From Telopea speciosissima (Eukaryota > Streptophyta > Magnoliopsida > Proteales > Proteaceae): 64,000 bases of DNA. Positions 23,031-33,690 of this stretch are shown in pieces. The translations under genes were made by a program, and so were the position numbers. The notes beneath the pieces were generated by a model. That model saw only the letters and a program-made list of their open reading frames with translations. It had not been told where the DNA came from and ran no database searches. Within the stretch, counting starts at the first letter, position 1. The number at the start of each line of letters is the position of its first letter. Where the stretch lies: assembly GCF_018873765.1 (NCBI RefSeq), contig NC_057924.1:8184001-8248000 (forward strand), in the 5' to 3' direction.

Positions 23031-23234
23031 GGATTTGGTTCCTGTCCTGCAGTGGCGGGAGCTGGAGCTTCCAGTCCAGCAAAACCACCTGGAAACAGGG
23101 GGTGAGGTGGTCATTTCACATGTGGGGCCCATGTGGGACCCATCTGTGAAATGACCACCCCACCCCTATTTTTGCTGTGGTTTTCCTGGGTTGGACACTC
23201 CAGCTCCCGCCACTGCAGGACAGGAGCTTTTTCG
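23031..23234. mobile_element. Foldback MITE nested in the unit D Mutator-like element
   Basis: Arms cctgtcctgcagtggcggga and the inverted tcccgccactgcaggacagg. Flanked by ttccgttgt at 23,022-23,030 and 23,235-23,243, a perfect 9 bp duplication. The unit A copy of the host element has the site only once (near 3615), so the insertion came after A and D parted. Confidence 0.88.
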
Positions 23235-24123
23235 TTCCGTTGTTTTGGGGAAGAAGATGGAATATTCCCCTCTAATTCCCCTCATCCTTATATATTTAAA
23301 AAAAATTAGGGTTTTTAGATTCAAGGGTAAAAAAGTAACTCTACACTAGGCAAAGGTAGTTTAGGTATTTAAATTTATTTAACTGCCTGACATCATCACT
23401 TAACAACATAAAACTAACGGTAGAGACTAATTTATCATATTGGGTCTAAACCAGGGGGTAATTTGAGTTTTTTCAAAAACTAGGGGATGATCTGAGTTTC
23501 GATTGAAAACCAGGGGGTGATCTGTCATGTACCCTTTTTTTTATAATAATATACAATTAATTAAGATCTTAAAACATGTACTCATGGTTTTAGTGCACGG
23601 TTTCGCAACAAGTATCGATCAATTCGGAAACTGATACGGTATCAACGAGGATCGATTGTATCGAACAAATTTGCCGTTGATCCTCCTCTTTAAAATATGT
23701 TTTTTGATTATTTTACCACTTGTTCGTACTATGTCATCAATATGGTATCAACACAGTATGGACCCTCTCGACCCTCATTCGAGGTCGACCTAAGTTATTA
23801 CTTTTCCCCTTTCTTTTTCTAGTTATATTTGTAGTTAGTTTTAATCAGTTAAGTAACTTGGTAATTAGATAGGAATGCCAAGGGTTAGTTAGATAAATTA
23901 ACAATGTTTAGTATGTATTTAAGTAGATAGGCATGATTAGGATAGTAATTTAATTATTGTAGTTAGGGTAAGCATATGTAAGGTCAATGTATAACTATAT
24001 TTTGATAGTGTATACTAGTAGATCAGACATAGAAATGCATGTAGGTTAGGATACACATATTGGAAGAATGCTCAAATTTTGGTGTCTAGAAAAAAAAATT
24101 GGCTTTCTCCAAGGCAAAACGAA

Positions 24124-24283
24124 GGATTTTTATCTGTTGATGTACCTGTAGTGCTACTGTACTCATCGTGCGGTGCTCCAGGTGCCATGTGTGCCATGTG
24201 GGACTCGCTATGCACACATGGCACCAGCAACATCGCACTATGAGTACTGCATCGCTGCAGTTACAACGGCGAATAATGATCTG
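24124..24283. mobile_element. Foldback MITE of units A and D, unit D copy
   Basis: Flanked by caaaacgaa and tagaacgaa; empty site in C and E reads cagaacgaa once. Confidence 0.78.
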
Positions 24284-25166
24284 TAGAACGAATGCCTAAT
24301 AACTTCGTAACTTAACCTTTACCCAACCTCTAACTAAACCGAGATTATGCAGTTCATAATTCTGCCCTACATGGAACAAACCATCGACCTACGGAACCTA
24401 ACCCCTAGGGTGATGACTGTTCCCCTTTCCATTCTCAATCAAGGAATGTAAAAATTATGTTCAATACACGACAATCATTTGGGGCCATGCACGTGCGCTC
24501 AGCATGCATTAGGTCAAATCGACCTCATCTGTCAGCCATAGTACCTACCCACAAGAGTCAGATATCATGGCCCTAAGCACATCAAGTAAGGGTTGTCAAT
24601 CCCAGGCTTGACTAAACCAACCCAAATAAGACCGAAACTGAACCGATTGATTATTAAATGGTTTGAATTCGGTATTAGCACTTATAACCGCCTGAGTGAT
24701 TATTAATCGGTCTAGGTCTTGGCTTTGATAATCGATCACATAATTAGTTGATTTTGGCCCTAGAATCCTCAAAGTTACAAGACCGATTAGATCCGAACCG
24801 ACTGGTTTAATTCCCGTCTTCACTTCTCTTCTTCCCTCCTCCCTCAAACATACTATACCTTTCAAAGCTCTCCCTAAATCAGAGTTATAATAACAGACTG
24901 TTTCTATTTCTTTTTAATCTTTTGTTTGCTTTTCTTGACCTTTCTTTTCCCTTGCTAGCTATAAGATTAAGTCTACAAGAGTAGTTGTCATTTAAAAATA
25001 AATAAACAGATTAATTAGAAGGGTGGAATAAATCCAAGCATGTAATTTTCCCCAATTGAAATGAAAGCAGACAATCAGGTTTGTGGGTAAAACACCAACT
25101 TCTTTTTTATATTATCCGAATGTCAAGCTCGGTCCAGGTCGAAATGGAAAATGGGTCATCTACACA

Positions 25167-25435
25167 AAGGAATGTAAACGGATCAGATTCGGCTTGGATA
25201 GTGCTATATTCACATCCGCATCTGATTAGTTTTCGGACGGATTCGGTTACTGTTAAATGAATACGGACATAGATACGGATTGAATATTTTATCCGTTTAC
25301 ATATAAATATAGTTTTTCGGATAGCTATAGCCTATCAGTATCCGCATCCATTTAGCTTTCGGACGGATTCGAACAGTGCTAAACAGATATGGACACGGAT
25401 ACGGAAACGGATTTCAACTATTCATTTACAACCCT
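25167..25435. mobile_element. hAT-type MITE (TAGGGATGTAAAC family), unit D copy
   Basis: Left end has drifted (aaggaatgtaaac), right end ttacaaccctа-type is kept. Flanks tctacaca and tttgcacg are decayed copies of the 8 bp duplication. Confidence 0.7.
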
Positions 25436-25553
25436 ATTTGCACGTACCAACCGGTGAATGCACATCTCAGAGCCAATCATATTTTATTTATTTTCATAAA
25501 AACCCCTCCTCCCCTTGTAAATAGTAAAAATAGATCAATTAGTTGACTCTCAC

Positions 25554-25653
25554 ATGTACGTTCACCTGTTGATGCGTGCAGCGGAATCGAATTCAAATAG
25601 AGGATGTACGTTCACCTGTTGATGCGTGCAGCGGAATCGAATTCAAATAGAGG
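25554..25653. repeat. 50 bp tandem duplication upstream of gene D
   Basis: Two identical 50-base copies, each beginning atgtacgttcacctgttgat, at 25,554-25,603 and 25,604-25,653. The other units have one copy. It lies about 250-350 bp before the gene start, so it could alter promoter spacing. Confidence 0.95.
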
Positions 25654-25800
25654 ATGAAGTACTGGGTCCAAATTGAGGGTAATGTGCCACATGCACCAAC
25701 TACACGGTTCCTACTTCCTACTTTGATTTGGTTCTCTTTTAAACTTCACAAGGTCAGAGTGAGGAAAAGGTCAGCAGCAAAACCAAGCTTCCATATTTGT

Positions 25801-25808
25801 TATTTAAA
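25801..25808 (+). promoter_or_regulatory. TATA-like box of DUF26 gene D
   Basis: tatttaaa, 99 bp before the start codon. Confidence 0.5.
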
Positions 25809-25906
25809 GGGATGGTGAATCCGAATAGGAAACCATCCATTCAAAGTGAAAAACTAGCCTTTACTTTAAATCTCTTGTTATCATCAGATATCTCCACTAT
25901 TCCAGA

Positions 25907-26647
25907 ATGCATTTTCTAGGGTTATCACCTCTCCATCTTCTATCCCTCGCTCTTCTTCTTCAAGTTGTTCTTGGAGAAAACTCCTATCTCTCTCACATCT
26001 GCTCCAACACCGACAACTACACTTCCAATGGTACCTACGAGACCAACTTGAACAACTTGATGACTTCTCTATCCTATAGTGTTCCTCGCAGCCGAGGCTT
26101 CGGGTATGTCTCAGTTGGGAAAGATCCTGATCGAGTATACGGACTCGGTCTATGTCGAGGTGATGTCTCAAGCGCCGACTGTAAAACCTGTATTGCCGAT
26201 GCAAAGACCCAAATTCTCAAAAGCTGTTCTAATGAGAAAGAAGCCATTATTTGGTACGATTATTGTCTTTTAAAATACTCCAATTCTGATTTCTTTGGAA
26301 AGATTGATACCAAATACAAAGTCTACATGTATAACACACAGAACGTAAGTGATCCAGCCTCATTCAATTACAAAGTTAGAGAGTTGCTAAACGAGGTAGC
26401 GACTGATGCTTATGATGATCATAATTCAAAGATGTATGCTACTGGAGAACTAGTGATTGATGGTTCAGAGAAGCTCTATGGTTTGGCTCAGTGCACCAGG
26501 GATCTCTCTAGAGCTAACTGCAAGGAGTGCTTGGATGATGCAATAAGTGACCTTCCTAGTTGTTGTGATGGTAAACAAGGTGGAAGAGTTCTTGGTGGTA
26601 GTTGTAATATAAGATATGAGCTTTACTCCTTTGTAAATTCTAATTAG
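25907..26647 (+). CDS. Secreted cysteine-rich repeat protein, two DUF26/Gnk2 domains (copy D)
   Basis: 246 residues, one exon, starting MHFLGLSPLHLLS as in copy A. Signal peptide at about 1-23, DUF26 domains with CRGDVSSADCKTC and CTRDLSRANCKEC, all twelve domain cysteines, three N-glycosylation sites. It differs from A at only four residues: Pro in SVPRSRGF, Asp in IADAK, Gln in KTQILK and Ala in DPASF. The last two are shared with copy E, while the 3' flank is B-like, so the gene is a patchwork. Upstream sequence carries the 50 bp tandem duplication. Confidence 0.93.
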   Translation: MHFLGLSPLHLLSLALLLQVVLGENSYLSHICSNTDNYTSNGTYETNLNNLMTSLSYSVPRSRGFGYVSVGKDPDRVYGLGLCRGDVSSADCKTCIADAKTQILKSCSNEKEAIIWYDYCLLKYSNSDFFGKIDTKYKVYMYNTQNVSDPASFNYKVRELLNEVATDAYDDHNSKMYATGELVIDGSEKLYGLAQCTRDLSRANCKECLDDAISDLPSCCDGKQGGRVLGGSCNIRYELYSFVNSN

Positions 26648-27080
26648 AACATTAATTGAGATCTCAACTTTAGGGTTTTAGAGGTCATCCATATATACAC
26701 ATTACTACTAAATAAAGTGTTATAGGAACCCCTTAGTTTGTTAACCCTATGGATTTGTAGCTAGGTACTATCATTGGCCTCATGTAATATTGCATTGATT
26801 TAATTATATGATGTAATAAGCAAACACACCTTCTTCTGTTTGATCTATTTCTTTATCTTCCAATGAATCATATGTTTGAGACAATAGTGATCAAGATTTT
26901 TTCAATTCCAATCAATTGATGGTGGTCTAGCATTTTTGAATTTTGAGCGGTAATTTTAAATTTTGAATTAAGCTCGTCTACCAACCATTGGATTGACATG
27001 AAATCCACGTGTTGGTCTGTGAGTTGAGCACAACACAATGGCTGCTCAACCCCAGGTCGCAAAGGATCCAAATCGGATTT

Positions 27081-27248
27081 GGATCCTCTACGGCCGGGCA
27101 GGTAGCGGCCAATGTGCTGCCTACACCCAGACGTAGGCGTGGGCTCCACCCGGGCATGGTGCTCAGGCATTGGGTAGGGTGGTCATTTTGCCTCTGTCTG
27201 GGTATAAGCAGCACAATGGCCGCTACCTGTTGACGGTGGAAGAGGATC
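27081..27248. mobile_element. Ancestral foldback MITE downstream of gene D
   Basis: Same element and position as in the other units; almost identical to the B copy. Confidence 0.75.
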
Positions 27249-30200
27249 TGCAATGGTAGTGGTGGCGATGATGGTGGTGCTGGCGGAAGAAGAAGAGATC
27301 TATGTTGAAAGAGAAAAAAAAGTCAGAAAACCAGAAGTAGGGGAGGGCATTATCATTATTCAAAACTTGGGGGTGGGGTTTGATATTATGGATACTTAGA
27401 GGGGAGGGGGAAGATATTTCCCCAATAAGAATGGACTGAAGAAAGAGAGAGAGAGCATGAGAGCAACCAGCCCTTGGATCTTCTTCAACACACGTGGCAG
27501 ATAGAGAGACCTCATTAGGTGATCCCCAGCCACCCCCGCACTAGACAGGATTCAAATCCCAATTTAATTAACTGATATGATATAATATGATAAGCAATTT
27601 GTGTGGAATTTAGTTTATAATTTTTTCCCTTCTTCCCTTGAAAGGCCGTAAAACACACACCTTGTTCCGCTCAACCTATTTCTTTATCTTCCTGTTCGAG
27701 GTAATAGGCTCCTAAACGTTCTTAAATGGTTTAAAAGCGGTTCTTCAATGGTTTTCTAATTTTAAACCCCTTTACTTTTTTTTTTCTTTTTTGGGTAACA
27801 GTTTTAAACCCCTTTACTGATTGCATACTTGTATACATGTTTTAAATTCAACTGTACTTGAAAATGGTCTAGCCAAGTTAAATATAATCGATTTCGATTT
27901 ATAAATAATTCAAACCCGATGTCAAACCTTTTAAAATTCAACCAAATTGTTTATCAAACGGTTGCATTTTTTTTACATGGCAATCGAATCCTTTATTAAA
28001 TGGTTAAGTTTGATGGTGTTTGTTTAAACAATTCGATTTGGTTTCAGTAATGATTTCAGTTGCCATTTTTTTTTTTTTTTAATAATCAATATATTCAACG
28101 AAGCTCAAGAGAATACAACAGACCCCTCAAAGAGGAGACATAAATTGGAAACAGAAGAAGAAAAAGAAGAAACTACCCCACAACGCAGGCTCAAGCTATG
28201 ACACCCCTTAGGTATTTGGGAAGGCAAGAGAGAGAGAGAGAGAGAGAGAGAGACAATCCCCAAGACTAAACAATAAAACTGTCGTTCTGAGGGTATTTGG
28301 ATTAATACCCACCAAGTTAGTGATCTTGCTCCTAACTTCATCAAATAGCTTCACAATTTTGGGAGTTTAATATCAACTTTTTAGTCCATCTAAGATTTCT
28401 TTCTTTTCACACATGGTAAATAATAGCATAAAAGGCCAATTTATCAACCATATCTCACCCCGAATTTCCTATGAAGTTAGTCTTTATCCATCCAATTACA
28501 TTCTCTCGCAAGATGGAGGATAGATCTAAGTAGATGGTTATCTGTAGACACCTCATTTTGCTATCTCCTAGTGATGACTTTAAGAAACAACATTCTCAAT
28601 ATCCCCTTCAGGAGAAAACTCATCTTAAGGGAAAAAAAAGACCAAATTTCCCTCACAAGCTTTTATTGCCAAAATGATTTTTAAAACAATCTTAATAGAC
28701 GATGAGGATAAGAGGTTTTTATTATTAAAGACCAAACATTAAACAATGGTGCGAGAATGACACAAATCAACTACCACTTCTACCTCCCTACACACATTGC
28801 CAAGCAAGCATTACTGCTTATCGTAATTTTTCAGGAAATTTTACAGTCAAGTCCATGTCTACATTGGATGGTCCTCAAAATTAGCTTTCCAATGAGATAT
28901 TGCACTTTGAAATCAGATAAGTAGATCAAAAGTTATGACCATCAAAATAAAAGATTCCAATTCAAGTAATCCGAGAGAACCACATCAGCATGAAACCTAT
29001 ACTGGCACTTGAGGATCTGCATGAGCCCATTGTAGATCCATACAGGACATATGTGGATCCGCAACTGCCACTTAGGGATAGTCCCACATTGGGCCGCTCC
29101 CATCTTTCCTTCTTTGGCAACTACAACCCCACCCACAAGGCAAAAGGGGCATAATCCATATACAATTAATTTTTTTTCTAATAATATACAACTAATTATG
29201 ATCTTAAAAGATGCACTCATGGTTTTAGTGCACGGTATCGCAATAGCTATCGGTCAATTCGGAAACTAATACAGTATCGGCAAGGATCGGTTGTATCAGA
29301 CAAATTTGCCGTTGATCCTTCTTCAAATTTTTTTTGATCATTTTACCCCTTATTCGTACTGTATCATTAATATGGTATCAACACAATATCGAAATCGACA
29401 AGATGCAAAACTAGTACGGATCACCCGTATACTTAGAACAATGGAGATACTTGGTCTAAAGAGAGAATCTAAATAGGATCTTAAAAGGGAATTCCTCCCT
29501 ATAGAGCACATTTTGGAAGTTTTAATACAGTCCTTCGCATATTTGAAATTTTCCAAGAGTGAGTGAAAGAAATTAAGCTTTACCCTTGAGCTGGGAGGCC
29601 TAAATCTTTCGTGCGTCTGTGTTTTTAGGGTCGAGGGGCTCACTCCTCTCGACCCTCATCCAAGGTCGACCTAAGTTATTACTTCTTTAATTAGTTAAGT
29701 AACTAGGTAATTAGATAGGCATGCCTAGGCTTAGTTAGATAAATTAACAATCTTTTAGTATGTATTTAAGTAGATAAGCATGATTTAGGATAGTAATTAA
29801 ATTATTGTAGTTAGTTAGGGTAAGCATATTTAAGGTCAATATATAACTATATTTTGGTAGTGTATATTAGTAGATCAGACATAGAAATGCATGTAGGTTA
29901 GGATACACATCATGGAAGAATGCTCAAATTTGGTGTCTAGAAGAAAGATTGGCTTTCTCCAAGGCAGAACGAATGCCTAATAACTTCGTAACTTGACCTT
30001 TACCCAATCTTTAACCAAACTAGGGAGATTGGAGTTCATAATTCTTCCCCACATGGAACAAACCATCAATGGGTCCTAGTCCCTTATCCTAGGTGGTGAT
30101 TCTCCCTTTTTCCATCCTCAATTAAAGAATGTAAAAATTATGACCAAAACACCGCAGTCATTTGGGGCCATGCACGTGCGCTTGGCATGCGTTAAGTCAA

Positions 30201-30883
30201 ATCTACGCTCACCTGTCAGCCGTAATACCTACCCACATGAGTCAGATGCCATGGCCCTAAGCACATCAACTAAGGGTTGTCAAACCCAGGCCTGACTAAC
30301 CAACCCAAATAAGACCAAAACTGAACCGATTGATTATTAAATGGTTTGAATTTGGTATTACGACTTATAACCGCCGAGTGATTATTAATCGGTCTAGGTC
30401 TTGGCTTTGATGATCGATTACATAATTAGTTGATTTTGGCCTTAGAATCCTCAAATTTACAAGACCGATTAGATCCGAACCGACCGGTTTGAAACCCTTA
30501 GTAGTCAAGTCTTGGGTTTAATTCACGGCTTCACTTCTCTTCTTCCCTCCTCCCCCAAACATACTTATACCTCTCAAGTCTCCCCCTAAATCAGAGTTAT
30601 GTTAAGAAAACAGACTGTTTCTTTTTCTTTTTAATCTTTTGTTTGCTTTTCGTGACGTTTCTTTTCCCTTGCTAGTTATATGATTAAGTCTACAAGAGTA
30701 GCTGTCATTTAAAACTAAATAAACAGATTAATTAGAAGGGTGGAATAAATCCAAGCATGTAATTTTCCCCAATTGAGATGAAAGCAGACAATCAGGTTTG
30801 TGGGTAAAATACCAATTTCTTTTTTATATTATCCGATTATCAAGCTCTGTCCAGATCGAAATGGAGAATGGGTCATCTGCACA

Positions 30884-31153
30884 TAGGGATGTAAACGGAT
30901 TGGATTCGATTTGGATAGTGTTGTATCTGCATCCACATCTGATTAGCTTTCGAACGGATGCGGATACTACTAAACGAATATGGACACGGATATAGATTAG
31001 ATATTTTATCCGTTTACATGTAAATATAGTTTTTCGAATAGCTATAGCATATCCGTATCCGCATCCGTTTAACTCTCTGACGGATTCGGATAGTGCTAAA
31101 CGGATATGGACATGGATACAAAAACGGATTTTAGCTATTCATTTACACCCCTA
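30884..31153. mobile_element. hAT-type MITE (TAGGGATGTAAAC family), unit E copy
   Basis: Best kept ends of the four copies: tagggatgtaaac at left, tttacacccct plus a at right, with flanks tctgcaca and tctacacg (8 bp). An 8 bp duplication and TAGGG ends fit the hAT superfamily. Confidence 0.8.
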
Positions 31154-31466
31154 TCTACACGTACCAACCAGTGAACAATGAACGTACATCTTAGAGTCAA
31201 TCATATTTTATTTATTTTCATAAAAACCCTTCCTCCCCTTATAAATAATAAAAATAGATCAGATAGTTGACTCTCACATGTAAGTTGACCTGTTGATACG
31301 TGCAGTGGAACCGAATTCAAATAGAGGATAAAGTACTGGGTCCAAATTGAGGGTAATGTGCCACATGCACCAACTACACGGTTCCTACTTTGACGTGGTT
31401 CTCTTTTTAACTTCACAAGGTCAGAGGGAGGAAAAGGTCAGCAGCAAACCAAGCTTCCATATTTGT

Positions 31467-31474
31467 TATTTAAA
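31467..31474 (+). promoter_or_regulatory. TATA-like box of DUF26 gene E
   Basis: tatttaaa, 106 bp before the start codon; downstream block reads aaggatgctg in place of gggatggtg. Confidence 0.5.
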
Positions 31475-31572
31475 AGGATGCTGAATCCGAATAGGAAACC
31501 ATCCATTCAAAGTGAAAAACTAGCCTGTACTTTACATCTCTTGTTATCATCAGATATCTCAAGTACTCCTAA

Positions 31573-32316
31573 ATGGGTTATCTGCTAGGGTTATCACCTC
31601 TCCATCTTCTATCCCTCGCTCTTCTTCTTCAAGTTGTTCTTGGAGAAAACTCCTATCTCTCTCACATCTGCTCCAACTTCGACAACTACACTTCCAATGG
31701 TACCTACGAGACCAACTTGAACAACTTGATGACTTCTCTATCCTATAGTGTTCCTCGCAGCCGAGGCTTCGGGTATGTCACAGTTGGGAAAGATCCTGAT
31801 CGAGTATACGGGCTCGGTCTATGTCGAGGTGATGTCTCAAGCACCGATTGTAAAACCTGTATTGTCGATGCAAAGACCCAAATTCTCAAAAGCTGTTCTA
31901 ATGAGAAAGAAGCCATTATTTGGTACGATCATTGTCTTTTGAAATACTCCAATTCTGATTTCTTTGGAAAGATTGATACCAAATACAAAGTCTACATGTA
32001 TGACACACAGAACGTAAGTGATCCAGCCTCATTCAATTACAAAGTTAGAGAGTTGCTGAACGAGGTAGCGACTGATGCTTATGATGATCATAATTCAAAG
32101 CTGTATGCTACTGGAGAACTAGTGATTGATGGTTCAGAGAAGCTCTATGGTTTGGCTCAGTGCACTAGAGATCTCTCTAGAGCTAACTGCAAGGAGTGCT
32201 TGGATGATGCAATAAGTGACCTTCCTAGTTGTTGTGATGGTAAACAAGGTGGAAGAATTCTTGGTGGTAGTTGTAATATAAGATATGAGCTTTACTCCTT
32301 TGTAAACTCTAATTAA
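31573..32316 (+). CDS. Secreted cysteine-rich repeat protein, two DUF26/Gnk2 domains (copy E)
   Basis: 247 residues, one exon, starting MGYLLGLSPLHLLS. Signal peptide at about 1-24; DUF26 domains with CRGDVSSTDCKTC and CTRDLSRANCKEC; all domain cysteines present. Private changes: Phe in ICSNFDN, Thr in YVTVGK, His in WYDHCLL, Asp in YMYDTQ. It shares SSTDC, IVDAK and NSKLYA with B, KTQ and DPASF with D, and GGRI plus its stop and 3' flank with C. The upstream sequence lost the 'cttgacc' W-box-like motif that A to D keep about 900 bp upstream (here cgtgacg). Confidence 0.93.
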   Translation: MGYLLGLSPLHLLSLALLLQVVLGENSYLSHICSNFDNYTSNGTYETNLNNLMTSLSYSVPRSRGFGYVTVGKDPDRVYGLGLCRGDVSSTDCKTCIVDAKTQILKSCSNEKEAIIWYDHCLLKYSNSDFFGKIDTKYKVYMYDTQNVSDPASFNYKVRELLNEVATDAYDDHNSKLYATGELVIDGSEKLYGLAQCTRDLSRANCKECLDDAISDLPSCCDGKQGGRILGGSCNIRYELYSFVNSN

Positions 32317-32748
32317 AACATTAATTGAGATCTCAATTTTAGGGTTTAGAGAGGTGATCCATATATACACATTACTACTAAATAAAGTGTTATAGGAACC
32401 CCTTAATTTGTCAACCCCATGGGTTTGTACCTAGGTACTATCATTGGCCTTATGTAATATTGCATTGATTTAATTATATGATGTAATAAGCAAACACACC
32501 TTCTTCTGTTTGATCTATTTCTTTATCTTCCAATGAATCATATGTTTGAGACAATAGTGATAAAGATTTTTTCAATTCCAATCAATTGATGGTGGCCTAG
32601 CATTTTTTAATATTGAGCGGTAATTTTGAATTTTGAATTAAGCTCATCTACCAACCATTGGATTGACATGAAATCCACGTGTTGGCATGTGAGTTGAACA
32701 CAACAATGGTTGTTCAACCCCAGACCGCAGAGGGTTCAAATCGGATTT

Positions 32749-32916
32749 GGATCCTCTATGGCCAGGCAGGTAGCAGCCATTGTACTGCCTACACACAGAC
32801 AGAGGTGTAGACCCCACCCGAGCAGGGTGCTCAGGCAGTGGGTAGGGCGGTCATTTTGCCTCTATCTTGGTATAAGCAGCACCATGGCTGCTACCTACCG
32901 GCGGTGGAAGAGGATC
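32749..32916. mobile_element. Ancestral foldback MITE downstream of gene E
   Basis: Same element and site as in the other units. Confidence 0.72.
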
Positions 32917-33690
32917 GACGGCGGTGGTGCTGGCGATGATGGTGGTGCTGGCGGAAGAAAACGAAACACAGAGAAGAAGAAGAGGAGATCTGTGTTGAAA
33001 GAAAAAGAAAAAAAGTTAGAAAACCAGAAGAAGAAGAAGAAAAATATGAGGTTATCCAATTAAAGGGTAATATCATCTTTTGAAATGCTATTTTAACACC
33101 ATTAGCCACTTAGGGTACAGTTGATAGAATCTTTCAAAAGTTGGGGAAGGCATTATCATTATTCAAAACTTGGGGGTGGGGTTTGATATTATGGATACTT
33201 AGAGGGGAGGGGGATGATTCCCCAATAAGAATGGATTGAAGAGAGACAGAGAGAGAACATGAGAGCGACCAGCCCTTGGATCTTCTTCAACACACGTGGC
33301 AGATAGAGAGACCTCACTAGGTGATCCCCAGCCATCTCTGCACTAGACAGGATCCACATCCCAATTTAATTATATGATATGATATGATAAGCTATTTGTA
33401 TGGAGTTTAGTTTTTATTTTTCCCCTCTTCCCTTGAAAGGCCGTCAAACACACACCTTGTTCCGCTCAAACTATTTCTTTATCTTCCAATGATTCGTATG
33501 TTTGAGACAATAGTAACAAGATTTTTTTTCAATTTCAAACGATTGGGTGTATTTTGTCGAAATTTTGAATAATATATCTAAAAACGAAAAGAAGAAAACA
33601 ACAAAATATAAAAATTGCTGATGGAAACAGTTCCATATATGTAACTGAGATTCTCCATAACCCAGCTAATCCAGTTTCAGCCATTGCTCT

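Larger units (their letters stand above)
21488..23534. mobile_element. Mutator-like non-autonomous element in unit D
   Basis: Orthologous to the element in unit A: same position in a T run, same inverted ends (left aggtaaattatagg, right gatctgtcatgtaccc). Longer than the A copy because of an expanded TC tract and a 204 bp foldback insertion at 23,031-23,234. Positions 21,713-21,988 form an open frame (PLLPEHIVRQKIEGRVEEL and on), and an ATG at 22,541 after a TATA-like actatataag opens MSVVGQQQANKCEEGCGFC. Neither product is recognised; both could be pieces of host genes taken up by the element. Confidence 0.75.
21178..28876 (+). repeat. Array repeat unit D
   Basis: About 7.7 kb. Its first part matches unit A (with the Mutator-like element and the 160 bp foldback), but its tail from the gene's 3' flank onward matches unit B. 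It is therefore a recombinant of A-like and B-like sequence. A 50 bp tandem duplication in its promoter region is private. Confidence 0.8.
28877..33690 (+). repeat. Array repeat unit E (last, incomplete)
   Basis: Begins like unit C and has no Mutator-like element (empty site near 29,160). After the gene it follows the C pattern, then from about 33,480 the tail matches unit A (8280-8490). Similarity stops at about 33,690, the right edge of the array. Confidence 0.8.

Noticed and set aside
1-33690. CRISPR-like or satellite array
   Set aside because: The repetition is of kilobase units with genes, not short regular repeats with spacers.
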